From Pseudomonadota bacterium (GTDB lineage Bacteria > Desulfobacterota > Anaeroferrophillalia > Anaeroferrophillales > Tharpellaceae): a stretch of 13,760 bases of DNA. Numbering within the stretch: position 1 is the first letter of the stretch; each line of letters opens with the position of its first letter. The notes under the pieces are model-generated. The model did not search any database. It saw nothing but the letters and a program-made list of their open reading frames with translations, and was not told the DNA's origin. The position numbers were made by a program, and so were the translations under genes. Of this stretch, positions 1-6,938 are shown in pieces. The DNA is taken from positions 1-13,760 of the forward strand of contig WFRP01000317.1 in assembly GCA_015486505.1 (NCBI GenBank), read 5' to 3'.

Positions 1-149
1 ATCTTGTTTTTTGGTGCAGAAAATAACCTGTAAGGTACTAATGCGGGAATAAATCCCGCAACCCAAACAGGGCCTTGCGGCCCGCAAATAAGTGCTCTTA
101 TCAGAACATTTTCTTGTTTTAAAACAAGAAAATAACCTGTAAGGCACTA
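1..149 (+). repeat. Repeat A, one tail plus one variant unit
   Basis: Positions 1-40 match the 3' tail of a repeat A unit (TTTTTTGGTGCAGAAAATAA, then CCTGTAAGGTACTA). A further unit starts at 41 with ATGCGGG and ends at about 149. The window therefore opens inside a tandem run of the family also seen at 3193-3611. The unit keeps two GC-rich hairpins: TGCGGG/CCCGCA at about 42-60, and GGGCC-TTGC-GGCCC at about 70-83. Its third hairpin is replaced by a perfect palindrome at 108-133. It lacks the 26-base segment found in the first two units of the 3193 array. No coding function is visible. Confidence 0.85.
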
Positions 150-238
150 AATCTTAGTTAATCTGCGTTCATCTGTGGTTTCTATTTTTTTGTTAAACCA
201 CAGATGGACACGGATAGTTACAAACCGTTACTTAGAAG
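143..238 (+). repeat. Repeat B, copy 1 (CCACAGATG-type inverted repeat)
   Basis: The core is a 12-bp inverted repeat, CATCTGTGGTTT (170-181) and AAACCACAGATG (195-206), around a T-rich loop. It is followed by GACACGGATA and ends in GTTACTTAGAAG. Two relatives lie at 6939-7058 and 12512-12637 in the opposite orientation. Compared with those, this copy lacks an AT-rich stretch of about 30 bases between GGATA and GTTAC. Repeats of this CCACAGATG type are, to my knowledge, scattered through many bacterial genomes. The distal end supplies AGAAGAG, the likely ribosome binding site of the gene starting at 250. Confidence 0.8.
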
Positions 239-249
239 AGTCAGTAAAT

Positions 250-2160
250 ATGCCGGCATTTAAAAGCAAAAGAGACCACTGCCCGCAAGTTGAGAAATTC
301 GGCCTGTATGCACTCTTGAGTATTTTAATTTTAATCTGCCTGCCACCGGGATCAACCCGATGCCGGGCCGCCGAGATTGAGCCTAACCATCTCTGGCAAA
401 ATATAATTGCCGCGACAACGGCATCTCCTGACTCTCTGCAGACGACAATCAACCGCTTTGTCTCCGGCCAGAAACAAAATGACATTAAAAATGCCACCCT
501 CTACTCCCTGGCTCTGCTTAATCTGACTACCCGGAAAAATCTCAGCCCGGAAAAGCAGGAAATACTGACGGCGGCCGCCATCGCAATCTCACCGGACTAC
601 GCTTTCCCGGAAACGGCCTGCAGTAAGCTGTGCTTCCGTCAACACCGGTATTTGGCATCGATAAGCAGTTTTTACCGGGCCTGTAAAAAGTTTCAGAACA
701 ACCCGCTTGAAAGTCTTTACACTTCCACATTTTTCTGGCTTGCCGCCGTCTTTACCCCGCTGACGCTTATCTTCTTCTTTGCTTTATTTTTAAGCATCAA
801 ATATTATCGCGCCTTCTGTGAAATGGGCTATCTCTATTTAAGTCGAAAGGGCAACCTGCTAGTCCTGCTCGGCTCACTGACGACCGCACTCCTGCTCATT
901 ATTGTACCGGCTCCCTTGATCGCACTGCTGCTCTTAACTATCACCATTGCTCTACTGGCAACCAGACGGGACATCGTGATCCTTACAATCTTAACCGCCG
1001 CATTGCTGATCGTCCCTTTTGCCTACGAAAAAGGTATGGCGTCATTGCTGGCTTTGGATTCATCTTTTTTCAAAACCGCCCGCCTGTCGATGTCCGGCAT
1101 TAACAGCCCGGCAAATGACCATGAATTAAGACGGCCGGCTACCAACCAGAGTCAGCTGGCGCTCCAACTTTTTTCTCAGGCCGAATCGGCCCGGTTGCGG
1201 CAGGAATTTTCCCAGGCCGAACTCTTTTTAGAAAAGATCATCGCCAATAAAATCGAAATCGGCGCGGTCTACAACAACCTCGCCAATATTTATCTCCTTC
1301 AGGGTAAAGCGAAAAACAGTGAAAAAATGTTTATCAAAGCCGCCAACCTTGAAAAGAACTCCGGCATCCCCTACTACAATCTCAGTCGGGCCTACATTCA
1401 ACTGAACTTCGACCTTAAAAAAAGCGCTCAGGCCCTGGAAATGGCCTTCAAACGCGATCCCAGTCTCACCATCGACAATGATGACAGCGGCAGTGGCAGT
1501 GACAATAATAATTTAAGCGCAACCCGACCGAACCGGCGCAAACTCATTTTCATGGCTCTGCCCGATGATTTCTACCGGCGTTACGCCGACGCGCAACCCG
1601 GTAAAGATATATATCTACCGGAGTTTCTCCATCACCTGATATTTCCCGGAGCCGGCCGGACATTCTATCTGATACTGGTCATACTTACAATCGCTAGCCT
1701 TATTTATTCAGGCCGACGGGCTCCGGCCAATCGCAGAATATGCTCAGAATGCGGCCGCCTTTTTCACCCCGTGCAGAAGCGCAAAGAAAAACGGTGTCCG
1801 GCATGCTATCTGAAAAATCAGTCACAAACCGGCTCACAATTAAAAAATATAGCCGAGAGAGCCCGGCGCGAAACAATTTCTCCGGCGAATATCGGTCGCG
1901 CCGTCGCCGGAGCCCTGCTCCCGGGCTTCTACCCGGCCTTGACCGGGAACAGCTTAATTGCCGTCGGCTTAATGCTGCCGGCCATCCTCTGGCTTTACAA
2001 TTTTCTCATCTGCCGAACCGGGATTATGGCCTCATTTCCTCCGTCAAGCGAGTGGCTGCTCAAGGTTGCCCCCGGCCTTATCTGGACGGCCAACCTTATC
2101 GTGTTAATTGTCATAATAATCCACCGGCAGCGCCGAAACCCGTCATCCCGAAAAGCTTAA
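250..2160 (+). CDS. Multi-pass membrane TPR protein with zinc ribbon
   Basis: A 636-residue membrane protein of unknown function. The frame is open from 175, but the first 25 codons come from repeat B, so I start at ATG 250, with AGAAGAG about 10 bases upstream. Visible parts, numbered from this start: an N-terminal hydrophobic segment at about 18-32 (signal peptide or anchor); a roughly 120-residue soluble region; a cluster of hydrophobic helices at about 160-260; two or three TPR-like helix pairs at about 302-405, with the pattern YNNLANIYLLQGKAKNSEKM; an acidic low-complexity linker (DNDDSGSGSDNNN); another membrane helix at about 471-487; a zinc-ribbon motif with Cys498, Cys501, Cys516 and Cys519; and two more membrane helices near the C-terminus. 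TPRs suggest a protein-interaction platform at the membrane. Its stop lies 14 bases before the DUF4388 gene, so the two are probably co-transcribed and may work together. Architecture is clear; function is not. Confidence 0.85.
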   Translation: MPAFKSKRDHCPQVEKFGLYALLSILILICLPPGSTRCRAAEIEPNHLWQNIIAATTASPDSLQTTINRFVSGQKQNDIKNATLYSLALLNLTTRKNLSPEKQEILTAAAIAISPDYAFPETACSKLCFRQHRYLASISSFYRACKKFQNNPLESLYTSTFFWLAAVFTPLTLIFFFALFLSIKYYRAFCEMGYLYLSRKGNLLVLLGSLTTALLLIIVPAPLIALLLLTITIALLATRRDIVILTILTAALLIVPFAYEKGMASLLALDSSFFKTARLSMSGINSPANDHELRRPATNQSQLALQLFSQAESARLRQEFSQAELFLEKIIANKIEIGAVYNNLANIYLLQGKAKNSEKMFIKAANLEKNSGIPYYNLSRAYIQLNFDLKKSAQALEMAFKRDPSLTIDNDDSGSGSDNNNLSATRPNRRKLIFMALPDDFYRRYADAQPGKDIYLPEFLHHLIFPGAGRTFYLILVILTIASLIYSGRRAPANRRICSECGRLFHPVQKRKEKRCPACYLKNQSQTGSQLKNIAERARRETISPANIGRAVAGALLPGFYPALTGNSLIAVGLMLPAILWLYNFLICRTGIMASFPPSSEWLLKVAPGLIWTANLIVLIVIIIHRQRRNPSSRKA

Positions 2161-2174
2161 CCAAGGAGTAGTTT

Positions 2175-3269
2175 ATGAGCGTGGCCCGGGTTACCAAAGG
2201 CTTAAATGCCAATCTTGAGAATTTTGAGCTGACCGATGTAATGCAGCTTATCACTCAGCAGGTCAAGTGTGGAATTTTAAGCGTTGAAGGCAGTAACGGC
2301 AGTTGTTCCTGGTCTTTCAATGAAGGCAACCTGGTCGATTTCGACTGCAACTTTCCCGGCCATATTCTTGATCTTAAAAATATTCTCAAACAGGCCGGCA
2401 CCCTTGATGATAAACAACTGATTCTCATCCATGAAAGTGAAGACTTAAACTCATCGCAGGCGTTTGAAAAGGCCTTGATCAAAAAGAACATCTGCAAGCG
2501 GGATGAGCTTGAAAAAATAAACCTGCGCCGCCTGATTGAATCATTTATTATAACCCTGCAGTGGACCAAAGGACGTTACAAATTTATCCCGACAAGCGAG
2601 ATCAATAGAAACCGGTTTCTCGCACCTCAGGACGCAAATTTCATAGTTCTCGAAGCCCTGCGGCAAATCGATGAGATGGCGGTCATCAAGAAGAGACTGC
2701 AGCCCCTGGATAGGGTTTATGTTTCAAGCCTGACATTAGACAATGATGAAACGGCGGCCGAAGATAGCGCATTGTTCCAGGAGGGGCTTCACGATCAGTT
2801 TGACAATGATGAATTCGAGGTCTACAAACTTTTTGACGGAAAACGTTCACTCCGGGAGGTTCTGGAAAACTCCATCACCGGCCAGTTTCACACCTGCCGG
2901 ACAATGCTGAACTTTATTGAGCGCGGAATTGTCACCCCGCTCTCGGAAGAGATCGGATTTCAGTTTACCAGAACTCATGAAAGCAGTCAAAACCGCAACC
3001 GGGGCGGCCTGGCCCTGCTTATACTGAGCGGAGCCCTGGTGATATCAACCGGGATTACCGTCATATCCGTCAACAACTCCGGGCAGGCGCGGCAGCCGAC
3101 TCTTTTTTCAGCGATAATCAACAATCTTCGGGCCGACCAGAATTCAACGTTAAAAAAAGCGCAGGAACTTCTGCAGACAGATAATCATTCAAATGCGGGA
3201 ACAATCTCCGCAACCCAATCGGGCCTTTTTGGCCCGCACCCCAAGGGCACTTCCGCTGGTCGCAAATAA
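2175..3269 (+). CDS. DUF4388 (PATAN-type) protein with C-terminal membrane anchor
   Basis: A 364-residue protein starting at ATG 2175, with a strong AAGGAG at 2163-2168. Residues about 8-60 (KGLNANLENFELTDVMQLIT, then GILSVEG and SFNEGNLVDF) have the pattern of the DUF4388/PATAN domain, common in deltaproteobacterial signalling proteins. The domain runs on through a helical part to about 150. A second helical section at about 210-257 (DEFEVYKLFDGKRSLREVL) resembles the winged-helix-like half often seen with it. A single hydrophobic helix at about 277-298 should anchor it in the membrane. Residues 340-364 are read out of the first unit of the repeat A array and are unlikely to be ancestral; the native C-terminus may have been cut off there, just after a short amphipathic stretch (LKKAQELLQ). 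It follows the TPR gene by 14 bases, forming a probable two-gene operon. PATAN domains are thought to mediate protein-protein signalling; the partner here is unknown. Confidence 0.85.
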   Translation: MSVARVTKGLNANLENFELTDVMQLITQQVKCGILSVEGSNGSCSWSFNEGNLVDFDCNFPGHILDLKNILKQAGTLDDKQLILIHESEDLNSSQAFEKALIKKNICKRDELEKINLRRLIESFIITLQWTKGRYKFIPTSEINRNRFLAPQDANFIVLEALRQIDEMAVIKKRLQPLDRVYVSSLTLDNDETAAEDSALFQEGLHDQFDNDEFEVYKLFDGKRSLREVLENSITGQFHTCRTMLNFIERGIVTPLSEEIGFQFTRTHESSQNRNRGGLALLILSGALVISTGITVISVNNSGQARQPTLFSAIINNLRADQNSTLKKAQELLQTDNHSNAGTISATQSGLFGPHPKGTSAGRK

Positions 3270-3611
3270 GTGCTCTTATCAGAACATTTTCTGATTATTA
3301 AATCTTGTTTTTTGGTGCAGAAAATAACCTGTAAGGTACTAATGCGGGAACAATCTCCGCAACCCAATCGGGCCTTGCGGCCCGCACCCCAAGGGCACTT
3401 CCGCTGGTCGCAAATAAGTACTCTTATCAGAACATTTTCTGATTATTAAATCTTGTTTTTTGGTGCAGAAAATAACCTGTAAGGTACTAATGCGGGAACA
3501 ATCTCCGCAACCCAATCGGGCCTTGCGGCCCGCAAATAAGTACTCTTATCAGAACATTTTCTGATTATTAAATCTTGTTTTTTGGTGCAGAAAATAACCT
3601 GTAAGGTACTA
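3193..3611 (+). repeat. Repeat A tandem array, three units
   Basis: Three head-to-tail units start at 3193, 3342 and 3490, each with ATGCGGGAACAATC; lengths are 149, 148 and 122. Units 1 and 2 differ only by a hairpin-loop change (TTTTT versus TTGC) and GTGCTC versus GTACTC. Unit 3 matches unit 2 except for a precise absence of 26 bases (ACCCCAAGGGCACTTCCGCT plus GGTCGC). Each unit can fold into three hairpins: TGCGG/CCGCA, CGGGCC/GGCCCG and ATCAGAA-CATT-TTCTGAT. The array covers the DUF4388 3' end and nearly all the leader of the aldolase gene. I see no convincing promoter inside it. Confidence 0.95.
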
Positions 3612-3621
3612 AAAAAGATTC

Positions 3622-3627
3622 AGGGAG
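3622..3627 (+). promoter_or_regulatory. Ribosome binding site that fixes the aldolase start
   Basis: AGGGAG lies 8 bases before ATG 3636, immediately after the end of the repeat A array. The frame is open further upstream from TTG 3582, but that stretch is repeat A. The binding site and the conserved N-terminus together select 3636. Confidence 0.85.
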
Positions 3628-3635
3628 TAAAAACG

Positions 3636-4631
3636 ATGCGGGTAAATTATAAAGATCTGGGTTTTGTCAACACCAGGGAAATGTTCGCGAAAGCCTTTGC
3701 CGGCGGTTACGCGGTGCCGGCTTACAACTTCAATAATATGGAACAGTTACAGGCAATCATTAACGGCTGCGGCAAATCCAACTCACCGCTTATCCTGCAG
3801 GTATCAAGCGGGGCGCGCAAATATGCCGACCAGACAATGCTGCGCTATATGGCTCAAGGAGCGGTGGCTATGGCCCGCAAGGCCGGGTACAACAATCCGA
3901 TTGCTTTACATTTAGACCACGGCGACACTCTGGAACTTTGCATATCCTGCATCGAAAGCGGCTTTTCTTCGGTTATGATTGACGGCTCCCATCTGCCGTA
4001 CGCCGAGAATGTCGCCCTGACCAGCGCGGTAGTCGAATACGCGAAGAAATTCGCGGTATCCGTCGAAGGAGAACTTGGCGTCCTGGCCGGAATTGAGGAT
4101 GACGTGGTTGCCGCGAAATCGATTTATACCGACCCGGAACAGGTTGAAGACTTTGTCAAAAAAACCGGGGTTGACTCGCTGGCAATCTCCATCGGCACAT
4201 CGCATGGAGCCTACAAATTCAAACCGGCCCAATGTACGCGCAATGAAGAGGGGGTTCTGGTCCCGCCGGCGCTGCGTTTTGACATTCTGGAAGAAATCGA
4301 AAAAAGAATTCCCGGATTTGCGATTGTTCTGCACGGATCGAGTTCCGTACTGCCCAAGTACGTTGACATCATCAATCAAAACGGCGGCAGACTTGAGGCG
4401 GCGGTCGGGATTCCGGCCGAACAACTCCGGCAGGCGGCGAAATCAGCGGTTTGCAAAATCAATATCGACTCGGACGGCCGCCTCGTAATGACGGCAATGA
4501 TCCGCAAAACCTTCGCTGAAAAGCCCCAGGAGTTCGACCCCCGCAAATATCTGGGACCGGCCCGGGACGAACTGACGGAGATGATTATCAACAAAAACGA
4601 ATATGTTTTAGGCAGTGCCGGAAAAGGCTGA
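3636..4631 (+). CDS. fba: Class II fructose-bisphosphate aldolase
   Basis: A 331-residue cytoplasmic zinc enzyme that interconverts fructose-1,6-bisphosphate with dihydroxyacetone phosphate and glyceraldehyde-3-phosphate, in glycolysis and, in an anaerobe of this kind, probably mainly gluconeogenesis. The family hallmarks are all present: AYNFNNMEQLQAI near the N-terminus; LHLDHGD (Asp94 catalytic, His95 zinc); the class II signature around VEGELG (143-148); ISIGTSHG with zinc ligand His190; VLHGSSS with zinc ligand His233 and the phosphate-binding Gly/Ser; and KINIDSDGRL (274-283). The length fits the family and I see no broken motif. It stands alone on the + strand: the repeat A array occupies its leader, and a MITE-like element 17 bases after its stop separates it from the convergent ubiD-like gene. 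Class II is certain; activity on fructose-bisphosphate rather than tagatose-bisphosphate is inferred from overall similarity. Confidence 0.95.
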   Translation: MRVNYKDLGFVNTREMFAKAFAGGYAVPAYNFNNMEQLQAIINGCGKSNSPLILQVSSGARKYADQTMLRYMAQGAVAMARKAGYNNPIALHLDHGDTLELCISCIESGFSSVMIDGSHLPYAENVALTSAVVEYAKKFAVSVEGELGVLAGIEDDVVAAKSIYTDPEQVEDFVKKTGVDSLAISIGTSHGAYKFKPAQCTRNEEGVLVPPALRFDILEEIEKRIPGFAIVLHGSSSVLPKYVDIINQNGGRLEAAVGIPAEQLRQAAKSAVCKINIDSDGRLVMTAMIRKTFAEKPQEFDPRKYLGPARDELTEMIINKNEYVLGSAGKG

Positions 4632-4671
4632 GATCCAGGAAATCAGCGTAACTATTCAGCCAAATTTTACC

Positions 4672-4705
4672 CCCCCACCTTCTGGAGGGGGCGGGGGCGG
4701 TTTTT
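4672..4705 (+). terminator. Possible terminator hairpin inside repeat C
   Basis: CCCCCACC-TTCT-GGAGGGGG forms a stem with one A/A mismatch, and TTTTT follows after nine G/C-rich bases. It lies about 40 bases after the aldolase stop, where a terminator is expected. The gap between stem and T-run is longer than in a textbook intrinsic terminator. The copy near 13580-13615 keeps the fold with a few substitutions. Confidence 0.35.
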
Positions 4706-4762
4706 CGTAAGCGGTTGCGGAAACGATTTCGTTGTTTTTCGGAAGCAAGCGGGAGCCCATTA

Positions 4763-4885
4763 ATACCTTACAGGTTATTTTCTGCACCAAAAAACAAGAT
4801 TTAATATCCAGAAAATGTTCTGATAAGAGTACTTATTTGCGGGCCAGTAACTTTCTTTTGGGTTACGGGATCTGTTCCCGCATTA
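4763..4885 (-). repeat. Repeat A, single inverted unit inserted in repeat C
   Basis: Read on the minus strand this is one complete repeat A unit, from ATGCGGG (end near 4884) to GGTATTA (near 4762). The first hairpin and the TCAGAACATTTTCTGG hairpin are kept. The middle hairpin has been replaced by a GTAAC/GTTAC stem. The unit sits exactly within repeat C: the other copy reads GCCCATTAGCATTGC uninterrupted, whereas here CATTA occurs on both sides (4758-4762 and 4881-4885). This is the clearest sign in the window that repeat A units can insert as a discrete block. Confidence 0.85.
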
Positions 4886-5019
4886 GCATTGCAACTGTTT
4901 GAGCGTAAGCGAGTTTTGCAAGGCGGGCGCAGCGAGCTTAAAGGAAAAACATAAATCTTAACGCCGAGCGGAGAAAAACCGCGCCCGACCCCGGATTCGG
5001 CTGAATAGTTACAATTAAA

Positions 5020-6864
5020 TTAAAACAATCCCGCCAACGGCCCGCCTTTCCCGGCCATTTTTTCAACTCTTTTAACGCTTTCAGGATCTTCCAGCAACTG
5101 CGGGGCGTGGTGTTTCTTGCAACGGGCATCAATCACCAACGGCCCCGCGCAGCCCCAGTGCTTATCGCTGACTCTCGCCTTCACGCCATAAATATCCGGG
5201 GCCGGATCTGATCTGGTAAATGTTAGCCAAAGGAAATTATTCAGCGTCCGGGCTGCAAATTCACTATCATCAACCACAATTATCAGCGCCAGACCGGGAG
5301 CCTGCGGATTATGATCCAGCACCGCAATTAAAGCTTCAATATCAGCCCGGACCTGAGCCCGGCTCCGGTGCCGGCAATCGGACCCTTTCAGCGCAAAGAT
5401 ACCGGGCATAACCAATCTGGGTTCGACAAATCCCGGAGCCGGCCGCCAGTTAGAAGGCCAGACGGCCGACAGATCGCGCCGTTTTTTCCCGACGGCCGCA
5501 ATCACCACCTTTGACCCCTGGTTGATACCTGAGCCTGAATAATCGAGCGTATCCATAGTTGTCCGGGTCTGAAAATGGAGATCATAACGCCAGTCAACTC
5601 TTTCCAGCAGATGTTTGAAAAACCCCGGAATATCATGTAAATCAAGGCGCGGATTATCCTCTTTCGCGACTATCAGCAAATATTTCGCCAGCGAAAGCTG
5701 CCCCTGACCCAAAATCGCATTAGCCTGAGTCAGAAGCTCACGCGGCCGTTGACGCTCCTCATAAGGAAGATAACGTTCACTTCCCAGGGCCAGCAGCAGC
5801 GGATGCACCCCGGCGGCATCGACGGCATGAACCCCAACAACTCCAGGCAATACCGAGGGAATCAGGCTGCCCGTCAATTCGTGGATAAATTTACCAAAGG
5901 TGGTATCCTCCTGCGGCGGCCGGCCGACCGTAGTAAAGGGCCAGATCGCGCCGGGCCGATGATAAACCCTATCAACCCTGACCACCGGGAAATCATGCGC
6001 TAAACTGTAGTAGCCGAGATGATCGCCAAAAGGGCCTTCCGGCAATAGTTTGTCATCAATTATAGTTCCGCAAATACAGAAATCGGCCTCAGCGGGCAAT
6101 GCCGGACAACCTTCCGGCTCAACCAGCGCAAGGCTGTGCCCGCCTAAAAGCCCGGCAAAAGCAATCTCCGGCATACCATCAGGCAACGGCATAACCGCCG
6201 CCACCGCCAATGACGGCGGCCCCCCGACGATGATATTTACTCTTAATGCCTGTCCTGATTCCCGGGCCGCGGCATGATGCAAACCGATGCCCCGATGCAG
6301 CTGGTAATGTAAACCGACCTCCCGGCCGGACAGATAACCGCCACCGGAAATCTGGACTCTGTACATCCCGAGATTAGATGAACGCCAGCCCGGTTTTCCC
6401 GGGTCCTCCGAATAAACCTGCGGCAGGGTAATGAAAGCCCCGCCATCATCCGGCCACGATTTAAGCTGCGGCAGACGCTCAATCAAGGTTTGCCGGGCCA
6501 CTACCGGCCCATCTTTTACCCGATGCGGGACCAGATGAATCAAAGCCTGCGGCAGATGCCTTAAGCGAGCGGGCTGTTGTAAAACTTTCGCCGGGTCGAC
6601 TTTCAAATCAGCAAGTAATTCAATCCTTTTTAAGGCATCACGAAATATAAAACGGGTTCGTTCCAAGGTTCCGAAGAGATTGCCAAGCAGAGGAAATTCA
6701 CAGCCCTTAACCTTGGTAAAAAGCAGAGCCGGCCCCTGATTTTCACAAACCCGGCGCTGGATCATCCCGATATCCAGATTCGGATCAACCTCACAGTCAA
6801 TCCGGCGCAGCATTTTATGGCGTTTAAGCTCAACCACACAATCTGCCATTGATTTGTAACCCAT
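5020..6864 (-). CDS. ubiD: UbiD-family (de)carboxylase, long form
   Basis: A 614-residue prenylated-FMN-dependent decarboxylase. The family acts on aromatic or alpha,beta-unsaturated acids, including ubiquinone and menaquinone precursors. The frame is open to 7014, but residues before ATG 6864 come from repeats B and A (the telltale MNHRWTQMDTD). I start at MGYKSMADC, with GAGG 10 bases upstream. Visible family features: NLGMYRVQISGGG with Arg169 (about 164-175); the flavin-proximal stretch LHYQLHRGIGLHHAAARE (185-202); and LPEGPFGDHLGYYS (about 274-287) with the Glu276/Asp281 pair in the spacing of the catalytic acids, followed by VGRPPQEDTTFGK. At about 600 residues it is longer than E. coli UbiD and resembles long homologues of anaerobes, often annotated as menaquinone-biosynthesis decarboxylases. 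The prenyl-FMN synthase partner (UbiX) is not in the window. The family is certain; the substrate is not known, and a quinone role is inference. Confidence 0.9.
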   Translation of the reverse strand: MGYKSMADCVVELKRHKMLRRIDCEVDPNLDIGMIQRRVCENQGPALLFTKVKGCEFPLLGNLFGTLERTRFIFRDALKRIELLADLKVDPAKVLQQPARLRHLPQALIHLVPHRVKDGPVVARQTLIERLPQLKSWPDDGGAFITLPQVYSEDPGKPGWRSSNLGMYRVQISGGGYLSGREVGLHYQLHRGIGLHHAAARESGQALRVNIIVGGPPSLAVAAVMPLPDGMPEIAFAGLLGGHSLALVEPEGCPALPAEADFCICGTIIDDKLLPEGPFGDHLGYYSLAHDFPVVRVDRVYHRPGAIWPFTTVGRPPQEDTTFGKFIHELTGSLIPSVLPGVVGVHAVDAAGVHPLLLALGSERYLPYEERQRPRELLTQANAILGQGQLSLAKYLLIVAKEDNPRLDLHDIPGFFKHLLERVDWRYDLHFQTRTTMDTLDYSGSGINQGSKVVIAAVGKKRRDLSAVWPSNWRPAPGFVEPRLVMPGIFALKGSDCRHRSRAQVRADIEALIAVLDHNPQAPGLALIIVVDDSEFAARTLNNFLWLTFTRSDPAPDIYGVKARVSDKHWGCAGPLVIDARCKKHHAPQLLEDPESVKRVEKMAGKGGPLAGLF

Positions 6865-6886
6865 ATTCAGTTCGCCTCTACACCTG

Positions 6887-6934
6887 ATGCGGGAGCAAAT
6901 CCCGCAACCCAATCGAGCCTTTTCGGCCCGCAAA
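6887..6934 (+). repeat. Repeat A, partial copy (two hairpins only)
   Basis: It begins ATGCGGGAGCAAATCCCGCA, a 6-bp stem, followed by a degraded second hairpin (GAGCC/GGCCC). The rest of the unit is missing. It lies between repeat B and the UbiD gene, on the opposite strand to that gene, so its hairpins would fall in the UbiD mRNA leader about 25-70 bases before the start codon. Confidence 0.75.
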
Positions 6935-6938
6935 CAAC

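Larger units (their letters stand above)
4648..5012. mobile_element. Repeat C: MITE-like element with 14-bp terminal inverted repeats
   Basis: The ends are a perfect 14-bp inverted repeat, GTAACTATTCAGCC (4648-4661) and GGCTGAATAGTTAC (4999-5012). A second copy begins at 13560 and runs to the window end, with near-identical interior sequence. The interior has no open frame that looks coding. It holds the C-rich/G-rich hairpin near 4672-4691, the segment GCGGTTGCGGAAACGATTTC, and an imperfect TTGCAA...TTGCAA hairpin near 4890-4920. An inverted repeat A interrupts this copy at 4763-4885. The element fills the whole gap between the convergent aldolase and UbiD genes. No transposase is present, so it would be non-autonomous. 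Confidence 0.8.

Noticed and set aside
1740..2171. A 143-codon frame overlapping the TPR gene in another phase
   Set aside because: It overlaps the zinc-ribbon and C-terminal membrane part of a well-supported gene and its product looks like an arginine- and proline-rich shadow.
3193..3611. CRISPR array or coding repeat in the tandem array
   Set aside because: The units are long (122-149), contiguous and contain no unique spacers. Open frames through them are short and shared by chance with the DUF4388 end.
3912..4424. A 170-codon open frame on the minus strand within the aldolase gene
   Set aside because: The aldolase reading is fully conserved and occupies the same bases; the antisense product shows no family pattern.
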